Shown piece by piece: positions 10,508 through 20,885 of a DNA stretch of 64,000 nt. The notes beneath the pieces were generated by a model, which did no database searches, was not told where the DNA came from, and saw only the letters and a program-made list of their open reading frames with translations. Numbering within the stretch: position 1 is the first letter of the stretch; every line of letters begins with the position of its first letter. The DNA is from Tritrichomonas musculus (taxonomy: Eukaryota; Parabasalia; Tritrichomonadida; Tritrichomonadidae): positions 62,001 to 126,000 of the forward strand of contig JAPFFF010000060.1 of the NCBI GenBank assembly GCA_039105265.1, read 5' to 3'. The position numbers and the translations under genes were made by a program.

Positions 10508-11429
10508 TTGAGCGGAACGAAATCAAAGAGTGAACAAAAAATCATGAAAAAAAAAGAAGAAAACGCGAGGTTGAAAGGGTATCTCATTGCGCAGAGGGGT
10601 GACACAGGCGGACTTGATTTCTTCGACTTTTCATACTACTGTGTGAAGTCAGTGATCGGCGAAGGCGGCACGTCGAGTGTGAAGCTCGTTGTGAAGAAGA
10701 AAAGACAAGCCAGTGCGGGGATTCCTCACAGAAGGTGAGGTGATGTTCATTATGCGCCACCCGTGCGTCATGGGCATCGTTGCGGTGAACTTCGGCGACG
10801 CCAGCCACCCGCCGTCCCTGATTCTGAAGCTTGAGCCAACATCGCTCGAGTCGGCGGTTGCCAGCAGGGCACCCGATGACGCCGACAAGTGCCGCATCGC
10901 AGTTGAGACTGTCCTCGGGATGCGCTACATCCACGGCCGCGTCTACATGCACCGCGACCTGAAGCCATCGAACATTCTGCTGAGCAAAGACGGGCACGCC
11001 CGCATTTGCGGCTTCGGCACTTTTCGCTCAGGACGAGGACGACGACGTGACCCGCTACATGAACAAGGTCGACATCTACATCGTCGCCGGCAGCTACCCG
11101 AAGTTCAACATGCGGAATGCAGTAAACGGCGCCCTCCCTCAGCTGCCCGACTCGATTGTGGCCTGGGTCCGTCATTAGGCGCGATCTTTGAAGCGCTGAA
11201 GGCGAACAACTACGACCTGTTCAATGAAAGAAAAGGCAAGAAACTTACGCGCAAACAGGAAAGCATGAAGAAGGAGATCGATACACGCGTGCTGATGATC
11301 GAGGCCTACGAATTCCAGCACAAAAACGACGGAAGCATCCGTCTTTGGCCACTTAAGAAACGAAAACTGGCCATTATTGTTTGCTATCTTTGGAGATATC
11401 GAATCCACCAACTGGCCTTCTTTACTTGA
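10508..11429 (+). pseudogene. Broken GC-rich protein kinase gene
   Basis: Kinase pieces lie in different frames. From the ATG at 10544: glycine loop VIGEGGTSSVKLVVKK. In the next frame: YIHGRVYMHRDLKPSNILLS (catalytic loop intact) followed by ICGFG in place of DFG. A further frame carries YMNKVDIYIVAGSYPKF, and then NNYDLFNERKGKKLTRKQES and a helical tail as in many trichomonad kinases. At least two frameshifts and an apparent deletion around the activation loop make it non-functional as a kinase. From about 10560 to 11330 the DNA is markedly GC-rich with GC-ending codons, in contrast to every neighbouring gene. That could reflect recent arrival from a GC-rich member of the family or another genome. 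It is a host-type gene, not an obvious mobile element. Confidence 0.8.
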
Positions 11430-11451
11430 TGATTGGAGGTTTTAACAGGCG

Positions 11452-11976
11452 GTGAAGCTTATCTCCTTGTTCAAAGCGGTTCATCTTATGGCTTCGCAAC
11501 TTACTTTGAAAGAAAACGGTTTGTCGTATGACGATATCTTGAAAATTAAGATTTGGTGGTGCCGTTATCTAACTGAGCCTTTAAACGATCAAGGTTTAAT
11601 TGATATTAGAAGAAATGTCATTCAAAATGATGACCACAATCAACAAAATCCTGGTTCATTGTCAAGAGACATGCAAGATAATTGTTGCGCTCTTGTTTTG
11701 TTCACCTGATATTCATCGTAATTTTGAATTGATGTTGTTCAACAATCCTCCAGGCGCTTCAAATAATGACAACGATTATCCAATTAGAATGGTATGATGT
11801 CAATTCCTGACGGTTTGTCTGATTGCAGCCTTTGTAAAGAAACTTGTGAGAATTGCAGAGGAAGAAAGATTCAGGCTTATCAAGAAAATGCGCAACCTTA
11901 CTCTGGAAAAGGTTACACTTACGTTCACAGCGGAAATCAAATTAATCAAACAACGAGAAAATGGATGCATATATAA
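11452..11976 (+). pseudogene. Decayed coding-like tract, unrecognised
   Basis: Three short overlapping open frames (11452-11709, 11600-11797, 11794-11976) have protein-like composition. Recognisable patches are WWCRYLTEPLNDQGLIDIRR, HRNFELMLFNNPPG and CSLCKETCENCRGRK with paired cysteines. Base composition is intermediate between the GC-rich kinase relic before it and the spacer after it. It is not clear whether it is the end of the same locus or a separate relic, and no family was recognised. Any zinc binding is a guess from the Cys spacing. Confidence 0.35.
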
Positions 11977-12422
11977 GTAAACGTTGAACTTTATCTACAT
12001 TGAACTTTTAACTTTTAACATGTAGACTGCAATTTTATTTAATTCTTATTTAAAATAATCATTTTCTTTATTGTGCTCTTCAATCAAAGCTTGGTAACCA
12101 AACATGAATTTGTGAAAGGAGTTAAACTATATTGGTATGAATTATCTTGTTGTATTTTACGTGCCAACATCTCTTTTTTAAATTATATTTTGCTGAAAGT
12201 AACTTTATAATTTTAATAAAATCAATCTTCAAAACTTGGATATAGATCCAAGCCAATACATTATTATAATCATTTACAAATTGGTGTATTTTATAAATAT
12301 TTTATTATTTTGAGAATTCCAATTCATCAATAGGCTAATGCTTTGTGATGCAAAAAGTATCTTTATTTTAATTTTTCTTTTTGGAAATTAATCAATCATT
12401 CACGACATGTGATATAAAAAAG
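11977..12422. other. Intergenic spacer
   Basis: AT-rich, no gene or RNA recognised. Confidence 0.6.
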
Positions 12423-12428
12423 TCATTT
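12423..12428 (+). promoter_or_regulatory. Probable initiator of the BTB/discoidin gene
   Basis: TCATTT, a full match to TCA-Y-W-W, 10 bases before the ATG at 12433. Confidence 0.55.
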
Positions 12429-12432
12429 AATT

Positions 12433-13725
12433 ATGAGTGAGGTAAATAAGGTACAACTCAAAGTTTCAAGCATAAAAAATGTCCCTCTTCAAACTTATAG
12501 CAACGACTTTTCATTTATTGTCAACGGAAAAGAATTCAAGACTAGCCATCTTTTATCCGATCTTTTATCGCCGAAAATATGTCAAATTCATACAAGTGAT
12601 CCAACATTTGACCAGTTTACAATCAATACACAGTATTCAGGTGACTTTTCACACATTCTCCAGCTCAACAATTTTACAACTCAAAAAATTTCAGACGATG
12701 AACTAGAATTCTTCATTGAAGTCATTGAAATCCTTGGTAATGAATCATTTAACGTTATATCCAGTGATGAAATAACCGAACTGACCAACAATAACGTTTT
12801 AAAATACATAAAAAAGCACGAACAACATGAAAATTTTTATTATAACCGTTTTTGTGAAGAAATTGAATACCTATCGTCCAATTTCTATGAATTGTATGAA
12901 AAGAATGAAGAAGAAATAAAAAGTCTGAAATTCAGCACAATAAGTCGAATTCTGAGAAGCAGCAATCTGCACCTGATCGATGAAGATCAAATTGTCACTT
13001 TTTTGAACAATTTGTATGAAATTGATAACGAATACAGTATTCTTTACGATGTCGTAATTTTCAATAATGTTTCGTCTGACTGCATGAAGAGTTTCGTTGA
13101 CATAATTAAGTTTAAAGACTTGAGTGAGTCAACGTGGAAGTCCCTCTCATTGCGTCTTTGCTCTGAATTGAAGAACGAGTCAATAAGCAGCAACGCTGAT
13201 CGATACAAACAAACTGCAAAGATCATTCAGCATCAGGAAGGAAAAGAACTGAATGGAATCATTCGCTTTCTTACGAATAAAACAGGCCAAAACGTTCATG
13301 ATAGTGGAACAATTGAAGTCACATCAAACTACACTGATTCTTGCAACCCGCCAAAGAACGTGGTCGATTTTGATAACGAAAAATGCTATACATCAGGCAA
13401 TATTAATACAGATGCCTGCATTTGCTTCAATTTCAAAGACCAAGAAGTAGAAATTTGGAGCTATTCAATAAAATCAGCCAATTCGACGGGCCATGCAAAG
13501 AGCTGGGTGATTGAGATCTCGAGCGATGGAGAAAAATGGGAAGAAATTGATTCTGTATCAAATTGTTCAGAACTGAATGGAAACAACAACATCAAAACTT
13601 TTGAAGTTCAACAAAGGCAATTTTGTAAATATTGCCGATTTAGGCACATAGGCGAGTACTGGGAAACTGGATATTTTTTCAGAATTGGTTGTATTGAATT
13701 TTATGGCCGCCTTAAAGAAATCTAG
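12433..13725 (+). CDS. BTB/POZ-like protein with C-terminal F5/8 type C (discoidin) domain
   Basis: 430 residues in three parts. Residues 24-120 look like a BTB/POZ-type segment (FSFIVNGKEFKTSHLLSDLL, then LNNFTTQKISDDELEFFIEV). Residues 120-260 form a helical, BACK-like linker. Residues about 290-428 carry the discoidin features PPKNVVDFDNEKCYTSG, ACICFNFKDQEVEIWSYSI, SWVIEISSDGEKWEEID and the closing FRIGCIEFYG. The same architecture is common in trichomonads. BTB parts normally mediate dimerisation or cullin binding, and discoidin domains bind carbohydrate or phospholipid. With no signal peptide the protein is probably cytosolic, so the ligand is uncertain. An initiator sits 10 bp upstream. 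The TAG stop is followed at once by TAAAC, supplying the poly(A) signal. Codon use is typical of an expressed gene. Confidence 0.88.
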   Translation: MSEVNKVQLKVSSIKNVPLQTYSNDFSFIVNGKEFKTSHLLSDLLSPKICQIHTSDPTFDQFTINTQYSGDFSHILQLNNFTTQKISDDELEFFIEVIEILGNESFNVISSDEITELTNNNVLKYIKKHEQHENFYYNRFCEEIEYLSSNFYELYEKNEEEIKSLKFSTISRILRSSNLHLIDEDQIVTFLNNLYEIDNEYSILYDVVIFNNVSSDCMKSFVDIIKFKDLSESTWKSLSLRLCSELKNESISSNADRYKQTAKIIQHQEGKELNGIIRFLTNKTGQNVHDSGTIEVTSNYTDSCNPPKNVVDFDNEKCYTSGNINTDACICFNFKDQEVEIWSYSIKSANSTGHAKSWVIEISSDGEKWEEIDSVSNCSELNGNNNIKTFEVQQRQFCKYCRFRHIGEYWETGYFFRIGCIEFYGRLKEI

Positions 13726-14301
13726 TAAACTCTCTTTTTATTTTCCTTTTTAAAATATATTTATATTTAAATTGTTTCCATCAAAATATATCAAATTGAT
13801 TTTTATTATTATTATTTTAAGAATTGCCAATGTTCTTTATAATTATTGGCTTTGATAAGAGTGATTTTTGGACACATGAATTTGCTTTTTAAACGCCGAT
13901 ATATTAAAATTGTTTAGTGTTTTGCCAATTCCGTATAATATGATTATTCATTTTGATCTTAAACATGTCTATCTTGAAGTTAGAACCTGTTAGAGTTTGC
14001 GTTTGATTGTTATCTCTCTTACATTTAAAATAAAACCTTCACTTTTGAAAAATTTTATGTTTTGATTTAGTTTAAAAACTGAAATCATTAATAACTATCA
14101 ATAGTGATTAAACGTTGTAAATTTGAAGCATTTTAAAACGTTTAAATATTTGAGAAAAAAAAGTGACAATTGTGATACTGAAGATCAAAAAAACAAAAGC
14201 AAAAGTAAAACACTCTCTATATAAAAAAGATCTCATTTGTAGAAAACATAAAATAATTCTTTTTATAATTATTATTATTATTAAAATAAAAACACTTTTT
14301 A
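13726..14301. other. Intergenic spacer between convergent genes
   Basis: AT-rich, with 3' flanks of two convergent genes. Nothing else recognised. Confidence 0.6.
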
Positions 14302-14886
14302 TTAATCAGATAAATCGATATCACAGCAGCCATCACAGCAGCATTTCACGACAGATGGAATGCCAAAAATAATTGTTACTATAAATATTAGGCCTAATGC
14401 TACCGGAACTCCAATGAAAAATGCAGTACTATACTTTTTTTCGTGAAATATTAAGCCACCGTTAGAAAAATAGGTAAACTTTTTGTCACGATAATTGATA
14501 ATTGGAAAGTCAAATTTCGTAAAATTATGATTAATGACAGCAAATGATTCTTCTAAATTATTTGCGAATACTATTGCTAATTGCGTTTTATGATCCCCTT
14601 CATTTGTAAAAATAATTTGATAATCTGTTTTGTCTTCTTGAAAGTTAATTCCATCTAAATGTGCGTGATGATTAAAAGGACCAAATGTTGAACTATCATT
14701 GGTTCGAATTTCTACAGATAATCCTTTTGCTTTATTAATATTGGAAAAATAGGTTTGTAATTGCGAATCGACATCAACTTCAATGCAATCACGAGGATTA
14801 AAGTATAGTATCAATTTTTTTATAGAATCAGGAGTAATGTCAAATACTTGAATTGATAATGAAAAAGGGAGCAAAAAGAAGATCAT
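14302..14886 (-). CDS. Small type I membrane protein of unknown function
   Basis: 194 residues. A short hydrophobic N-terminus (MIFFLLPFSLSIQV) fits a cleaved signal peptide. Residues about 14-150 are a beta-rich, mostly acidic luminal/extracellular part containing one Cys (residue 34) and one NFT glycosylation sequon. A single transmembrane helix runs from about 154 to 178 (FFIGVPVALGLIFIVTIIFG), and a short cytosolic tail KCCCDGCCDIDLSD contains five cysteines that could be palmitoylated. Size and topology recall p24/GOLD cargo receptors, but no diagnostic motif is visible, so this is only a suggestion. No strong initiator was seen upstream. The gene is convergent with the BTB/discoidin gene. 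Confidence 0.75.
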   Translation of the reverse strand: MIFFLLPFSLSIQVFDITPDSIKKLILYFNPRDCIEVDVDSQLQTYFSNINKAKGLSVEIRTNDSSTFGPFNHHAHLDGINFQEDKTDYQIIFTNEGDHKTQLAIVFANNLEESFAVINHNFTKFDFPIINYRDKKFTYFSNGGLIFHEKKYSTAFFIGVPVALGLIFIVTIIFGIPSVVKCCCDGCCDIDLSD

Positions 14887-15348
14887 TTTTATAAAACGAT
14901 CAACAATTGAAGTAATAATGAATTAAAACCGTTGTATTTTAAAATTTAAATATCTCACAAATTATCAAGCCTAATTTTTAATTTATAATTACAACTTGAA
15001 AAAAATTTTTAGAAATAAAATTTTTGAAAAGAAAAAACTTTCTAGAAATCAAAATTTTCAAAAATTAGTCAAATTTAAGATCAATTATTTATATAATTAT
15101 AAAAAAAAATCACAAAAATCCCTTCTGTTCGATATGATTTAAATTATTAATTTCAAATGATTTTTTCTTTAGTTATTGATCTTTCAATAATCATTGTTTT
15201 TTTTGTTATGAGCTAGAACAAATTTGCATATCTCCTCTTAATCTTAAAACTAAGTGTATTGTAGAGTCTTTTTGAATGGAATAATCATTGAGTGCGTTTC
15301 AATCTTCCAATTGATTATTGATTAAAAAGCAATTTTGTTTCAATTCTT
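14887..15348. other. Intergenic spacer
   Basis: AT-rich; nothing recognised. Confidence 0.6.
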
Positions 15349-18300
15349 CTATATTTCAATTCCAAATCCTTCATAAAATATTTCATTAATATTTGGTGCT
15401 TTGTTTTGATTATCATTATCTTTTTTTGTATGAAAATCTGAAAATGAAATAATTTCATGCTTGTAATTATATAAGAAATACTTTTCTCGATATGATTCAT
15501 AAAGACTTTCAAATTCCCAATTATTATATAGCCTCAAATAATATAACTTGTTAATTATTAAAGATAATTTGTTTTTTGGGCAATTTTTGTCCAGTTCTTT
15601 AACTTTATCTTCAATTTTGTTAAAATTAAACCCATATTTTTTAACTAATGCCAAACATAATAAATTTAATGAATAAGAAAATTGACTGAATGAATTAAAC
15701 AATAAGTCAATTGCATCGTCAATTTTAGATTTATCATTATACATATAAATGTTGGCTAAGTTGTACATTGATAAAATATCTTTCTTTTGGTGAATGGCTT
15801 CATTTAGGAATTCAATGGGATTCAATTTTCTTGATTTTATTTCATCTCCGTATCCATCTTTGTAAATAATCGCCAGGTTATTTTTGGCATATGGATCAGT
15901 GTTGTTTGAACCCTCTTTGTAATAATGAATTGCTTTTTCAATGTTTTTCTTAATATAAATGCCACTATGATAGAAATATCCAACTACAAAATGCGCTTCA
16001 TGAAAACGATATTTCGAAGCAAGTTGAAAATAATAGAAGCCTTTTTTAATATTCCTTTGTATATATTGTCCTTTAAAGTACACAATACCAAGAATGTATT
16101 GTGCTTCTGGATGATTTTGATTTGCAGCGAGTGTAAAATAATGAATCGCTTTGTTGATATCTCGTGAAATATATTGACCTTCATAATAAATAAAACCGAA
16201 ATTATATTGTGCTGTTGGATGATTTTGATTTGCAGCGAGTGTAAGATAATGAATCGCTTTGTTGATATCTCGTGAAATATATTGACCTTCATAATAAATG
16301 ACACCGAGAATATTTTGTGCTTCTAGATGATTTTGATTTGCAGCGAGTGTAAGATAATGAATCGCTTTGTTGATATCTCGTGAAATATATTGACCTTCAT
16401 AATAAATGACACCGAGAATATTTTGTGCTTCTGGAAAATTTTGATTTGCAGCGAGTGTAAGATAATGAATCGCTTTGTTGATATCTCGTGAAATATATTG
16501 ACCTTTATAATAAATGCCACCGAGATTATATTGTGCTTCTGGAAGATTTTGATTTGCAGCGAGTGTAAGATAATGAATCGCTTTGTTGATATCTCGTGAA
16601 ATATATTGACCTTCATGATAAATGAAACCGAGATTATTTTGTGCTTGTGGATGATTTTGATTTGCAGCGAGTGTAAGATAATGAATCGCTTTGTTGATAT
16701 CTCGTGAAATATATTGACCTTCATGATAAATGAAACCGAGAATATATTGTGCTTGTGGATGATTTTGATTTGCAGCGAGTGTAAGATAATGAATCGCTTT
16801 GTTGATATCTCGCGAAATATATTGACCTTCATAATAAATGACACTGAGAGTATTTTGTGCTTCTGGAAAATTTTGATTTGCAGCGAGTGTAAGATAATGA
16901 ATCGCTTTGTTGATATCTCGTGAAATATATTGACCTTTATAATAAATGACACCGAGAATATTTTGTGCTTCTGGAAAATTTTGATTTGCAGCGAGTGTAA
17001 GATAATGAATCGCTTTGTTGATATCTCGTGAAATATATTGACCTTCATGATAAATGCCACCGAGATTATATTGTGCTTGTGGATGATTTTGATTTGCAGC
17101 GAGTGTAAGATAATGAATCGCTTTGTTGATATCTCGTGAAATATATTGACCTTCATAATAAATAAAACCGAGAGTATTTTGTGCTTCTAGATGATTTTGA
17201 TTTGCAGCGAGTGTAAGATAATGAATCGCTTTGTTGATATCTCGTGAAATATATTGACCTTCATAATAAATGACACCGAGATTATTTTGTGCTTCTGGAT
17301 AATTCATTTGAACAAAACTATAATAAATATACCAATCAGAGTTTCCGTACATGTTTAATATTTGTTCAAAAATATCTGATTCATTTTTAATCACAGGGTA
17401 AAATCCCATGATGAATATAAAGAATATATCAATGACGGGTAAACGTTCTTCAGGATCTCGAGCAGTGCAATCTTTACTAATTCCTTTAATGTAGTCATTT
17501 TGAGTCGAATTAGATTTATTTTTCTCTATTATATAATTGATTACCTTACCAAGAGAATAAATATCGCTTTTTTCAGAAACAGCTCTTCCTCCTTTAATTT
17601 CTGGTGCAACATAATCAGACCATAGATCATGTATATGATCTTCTTCATCTTGATTATTTTCAATCAATCTATCAAAATCAATTAAAACAACATTTTTAAA
17701 AATATCAATCATAATGTTATTAGGTTTCAAATCCCTATAAATCAAATGTTTTGAATGAAGATAAATAACGATCACAATTAATTCAAAAATAATTATAACC
17801 ACATCTTTTTCTTTTAACTGTTTTATATCAATATGATCCAGTGTTTGTCCATTTATATATTCCATTACTAAGTATTTTTCTTTATTAGGGGTGTCATAAA
17901 ATTTAGGTAAAAATGGATGGCTGATTTCTGAATAGTTCTTTTTTTCTCTATAAAATAATTTCGGTTGGTCTACATTAATAATAATTGGAGTTTTCATTGC
18001 CATCAATTCACATCTTTCAAAATGAAAAATTAAATCAACATTAGAGGAAGAACTACTTCCTAATTTTCTCAAAACAACAAAATCGTCTCTGTTTACTGTT
18101 ATCCTTTCAGAATCCTGATTTTGACTTAAAGCTCGATTTTTTTTTGTTTTTTCATAACTTTTTTTAATCAAATATCCAGTTATGCGCCATGAAATAATTG
18201 ACCAAATTCTTTTAAAAGTTTCGTCTACTTGTTTAATCTTAAATTTTGATTCTAATTGTTGGTTTTCTTCTTTAAAAAATGAATCTTTATAAATATCTCG

Positions 18301-18636
18301 AAAAGAAAGAATTGAAATATCCAAATCATTTAATCGAAGATTGTCAAGATCATCTTGGTCAATAAATATTAGAGTATTTTCAAAAACAAGAATTGAAATA
18401 TTATTTTGATCAAGCAACTCGATTTGATCACTGATAATTACTTTAGAATTTTTTATGTTTAAATTGATATCTGATATTTTTTCGTCAAGATCATTATTAA
18501 TTCTATATATAGTGAAATTTTTAATTATTTTTTGAATTTTATCATTTGCAAAATGAGATGCATCAAGGTTTTTTATTAGATCAAATTGTTTTACAAAAAC
18601 TTGAAGTTCTTCTTTGGTTAGAGAAGGCTTAGACAT
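15349..18636 (-). CDS. Protein kinase with long Sel1-repeat array
   Basis: 1095 residues. Residues 1-180 form a family-specific N-terminal region also found in the relics at 40651, 47699 and 19402. It includes an SIISWRITGYLIKKSY-type segment just before the kinase. The kinase domain is about 185-410: degenerate glycine loop LGSSSSSNV, Lys215 in MAMKTP, catalytic YRDLKPNN (Asp302), DFD (320-322) in place of DFG, and VAPEI. The metal-binding Asp is kept, so activity is plausible. From 447 on there are about fifteen Sel1/TPR-like units of 36 residues. The first eleven are almost identical. Units 12-15 are diverged. The protein closes with the tag NEIFYEGFGIEI shared by relatives. Sel1 arrays are protein-binding scaffolds, so this is probably a signalling kinase with a built-in partner-binding solenoid. 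No signal peptide or membrane segment. This is the only intact member of the family in the window. Confidence 0.93.
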   Translation of the reverse strand: MSKPSLTKEELQVFVKQFDLIKNLDASHFANDKIQKIIKNFTIYRINNDLDEKISDINLNIKNSKVIISDQIELLDQNNISILVFENTLIFIDQDDLDNLRLNDLDISILSFRDIYKDSFFKEENQQLESKFKIKQVDETFKRIWSIISWRITGYLIKKSYEKTKKNRALSQNQDSERITVNRDDFVVLRKLGSSSSSNVDLIFHFERCELMAMKTPIIINVDQPKLFYREKKNYSEISHPFLPKFYDTPNKEKYLVMEYINGQTLDHIDIKQLKEKDVVIIIFELIVIVIYLHSKHLIYRDLKPNNIMIDIFKNVVLIDFDRLIENNQDEEDHIHDLWSDYVAPEIKGGRAVSEKSDIYSLGKVINYIIEKNKSNSTQNDYIKGISKDCTARDPEERLPVIDIFFIFIMGFYPVIKNESDIFEQILNMYGNSDWYIYYSFVQMNYPEAQNNLGVIYYEGQYISRDINKAIHYLTLAANQNHLEAQNTLGFIYYEGQYISRDINKAIHYLTLAANQNHPQAQYNLGGIYHEGQYISRDINKAIHYLTLAANQNFPEAQNILGVIYYKGQYISRDINKAIHYLTLAANQNFPEAQNTLSVIYYEGQYISRDINKAIHYLTLAANQNHPQAQYILGFIYHEGQYISRDINKAIHYLTLAANQNHPQAQNNLGFIYHEGQYISRDINKAIHYLTLAANQNLPEAQYNLGGIYYKGQYISRDINKAIHYLTLAANQNFPEAQNILGVIYYEGQYISRDINKAIHYLTLAANQNHLEAQNILGVIYYEGQYISRDINKAIHYLTLAANQNHPTAQYNFGFIYYEGQYISRDINKAIHYFTLAANQNHPEAQYILGIVYFKGQYIQRNIKKGFYYFQLASKYRFHEAHFVVGYFYHSGIYIKKNIEKAIHYYKEGSNNTDPYAKNNLAIIYKDGYGDEIKSRKLNPIEFLNEAIHQKKDILSMYNLANIYMYNDKSKIDDAIDLLFNSFSQFSYSLNLLCLALVKKYGFNFNKIEDKVKELDKNCPKNKLSLIINKLYYLRLYNNWEFESLYESYREKYFLYNYKHEIISFSDFHTKKDNDNQNKAPNINEIFYEGFGIEI
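16111..17298 (-). repeat. Eleven near-identical 108-bp (36-residue) Sel1 repeats
   Basis: Eleven units of exactly 108 bp inside the kinase gene. In each, about 66 bp encoding GQYISRDINKAIHYLTLAAN plus QN is the same down to synonymous positions, with only isolated changes (one synonymous change near 16811, one Leu-to-Phe in the last unit). The other 42 bp vary among units at a few residues (P/L, E/Q/T, N/Y, T/N/I, L/F, G/S, F/G/V, Y/H, E/K, with H/F/L just after the constant block). The uniformity leaves several alternative frames open, producing repetitive shadow ORFs that are not genes. Confidence 0.95.
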
Positions 18637-19221
18637 CTTGATTAATATTTTCTAAAAAACGCTCCACGATAAAATTTTAACGATCATATTTTCTATAATA
18701 TTATCAAAAAACGTGCCACAATAAAATATCTTGATAACAAAAAGATATTATGAAGTAAATTGATGGTTTTTTTAAAAATAAATCGATATATAAAAGATAC
18801 ATTTTTTTTAAATGTTTTTTATCCTATGATTAAATAATTTTTATCTACCAATATTTTTTATAATTTATAAATGATTTCACTTTTGTTTTTTAGGTTAATT
18901 ATATTCAATTATTTTTTATTTTCATCTAGTGATCTTTTGGTATCTTATTTTTCATCATTTTCTTTTGCAGATTTTGTGTAATGATACAAAGCAGAGTATT
19001 AACAAGAATTAATTTTGAATTAATTTCTATAATAAATTTCTAGTTTTAACAGAAGTTTGGCCAAAATATGTTTCCATTAAATTTTAATTAGAAATTTTAC
19101 TTCAAAAATTTTGAATTGGCCACCACCAAACGTTTCAAACTTTTAAGAGTTGAAATTTACCAATTTTTTGCTATATTTATATTAAAGTTAAGAATATATT
19201 TTCAAAGATCATAATCAAAAA
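18637..19221. other. Intergenic spacer
   Basis: AT-rich; contains a near-repeat AAACGYGCCACRATAAAAT around 18650-18730. No gene recognised. Confidence 0.5.
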
Positions 19222-19294
19222 AAACTCCTGTGTGATTCGAAGACACGATTCACAAATTAACTGTCTGCTGCTATAACCACTAGATCAAGGAGAA
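19222..19294 (-). pseudogene. tRNA-Asn (GTT)-like pseudogene
   Basis: The minus strand folds roughly as a tRNA. The acceptor core CTCCT/AGGAG pairs, the anticodon arm is GCAGA-CAGTTAA-TTTGT with anticodon GTT (Asn), and the T loop is TTCGAAT. Several defects argue against function: position 33 is A instead of the universal T, the G53-C61 pair is replaced by C-C, the first two acceptor pairs are T-T, and the D stem carries an extra base. A T run follows the 3' end. Confidence 0.6.
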
Positions 19295-19401
19295 TTACGC
19301 TTATTACTCTGACTGATAAATATAAAATGCATTTTATAGAATAATCAAATTAAATAAAATGTAATTAATTTATTTACAATAAGAAAAAAATAAAAATATT
19401 T

Positions 19402-20885
19402 TTATGTTATTTCTAGTTCCAAACCTTCAATAAAACAATGATTTATTTCTTTTATTGGTTTTTTAAATTTAATATTATTTTCACCACATCTTCCAAATAT
19501 AATATAATATGGCGGCCTGTACAAGAGTTTTGACATTTCATTAACGATATCCTCAATCTCTTCTTTCATTTTGTCCAAATTTCGAGTTAATATTTCATTT
19601 AAACATTTTGGATAAACAAGACAACGTTCAACATCATCATAATCCGATGAAATCATAATTTTTTCAACATTTTGCATGCTACTTTTTGGGGCTTTGTATA
19701 TTCTATCTTTTATAAATATTTGTCCTGTTGATACAATATCAATTATTTCCAGCGAATTAAAAATATAATTTCTGTTTTCATTTATGCCTTCAAATATACT
19801 TTTTATTTGTTTTTCAAATTCATAATTTGTTGAATAATTGAAATTTTCATCAATAAAGAATGAATCAAAATCTGTAGGTTCAATGCTAACTACTATTCTT
19901 TTTCTTTTTGGATTTTGTTCTATGTTTTTCCATGTATTTTTTAATGTGTTTTTACTAATATTCGTATTTAGGTGAATTCATGAAAAATTCTTTCAAATTC
20001 AACAAAATTATGCTATTGTCTTTCATACCACATATAAATTTGAACGAATAAGACGAATTATTTTGAGTAAACAATAAACAAAATAAAGATCTAAATAATG
20101 CATTGATTAAAAAGCTTATTTGATCAACTTCTGGTTGAGGATTTGATAAATAATAGAGAAAGAGTTTTAAGTTTGTCAAACAATATATAAAATTATTAGA
20201 AGCATAAAGTTGTTCATCATCAATTCCATTTTTTTCATTTTCATATTTTAATACATTTTTATAATTGTTTATTGATTTAGAAATTCCTTCTTTTTCTTCT
20301 TTCATAAAACCAAGTTGAAATTCTGAAATTGTAAAATGGTCTTTTGATGCACTATCAAACATATTAAAAGCCTTTTCCATATGCTTGTCATACTTATTTA
20401 AATCAAAATAGTTCAAAAAACCATTATTATTCTTACCAAAAGGAAAGTTGCTATTTCCTGCTTTCGACAAATAAATGTCAGCAAGTTGAGTGTCATTATA
20501 TTTTAATAAATATATTAAGAGTGATAAAACTTTTCATTTTGTATTTTAAAATGAGTTGTTCCTTTATTATAATCAATTGAAATTGTTTCGATTTGGTTTT
20601 CTGCACATTTATCTCGATCAGTTCCTTTTCATATTGAAAATAATTGCTGATTCTATTATTTTTCATTTTGAAAAAGCCTTGTTTTATAAGATAACCAGAT
20701 ATGCAAGGTTGAATAATTGGCCATAGATATGATATCGATTGATTTTTTAAACTATTTCTGAGTTCTTCGTTAAAATTGTTTATTTTCCGTTTTAAAAAAA
20801 AAAGTTCACTTTGAATTGATTTTACAAAATAATAACTCGAATTACGGCGGTAATATTTTACTGCTACTCTCTGCTATAATTGAAT
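19402..20885 (-). pseudogene. Broken relative of the Sel1-kinase family, kinase domain missing
   Basis: Coding-like sequence in more than one frame. At the 5' side (about 20640-20760) is SISYLWPIIQPCISGYLIKQ, the same segment that precedes the kinase in the intact gene at 15349. It is followed, without any kinase motifs, by frames containing LLKYNDTQLADIYLSKAGN and AFNMFDSASKDHFTISEFQL (19955-20500) and then a long frame from about 19970 to 19402, with SIEPTDFDSFFIDENFNYST near its start, ending HCFIEGLELEIT. That ending is reminiscent of the family's C-terminal FYEGFGIEI. At least two frameshifts separate the parts. The region between about 19402 and 19970 is well preserved and could be a separate unrecognised domain. 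Overall a decayed paralogue with an internal deletion is most likely. Confidence 0.6.

Noticed and set aside
10584-11175. Minus-strand open frames across the GC-rich kinase relic
   Set aside because: GC-rich DNA has few stops in any frame; the plus strand carries the kinase motifs.
15984-17156. Long repetitive open frames inside the Sel1 array on both strands (MKVNIFHEISTKRF-type)
   Set aside because: They are alternate-frame readings of the homogenised 108-bp repeats and inherit their openness; the kinase-Sel1 frame explains the conserved positions.
16111-17298. Regular repeats that could suggest a CRISPR array
   Set aside because: Units are contiguous 108-bp coding repeats in frame, with no spacers of unique sequence and no cas genes; the genome is eukaryotic.
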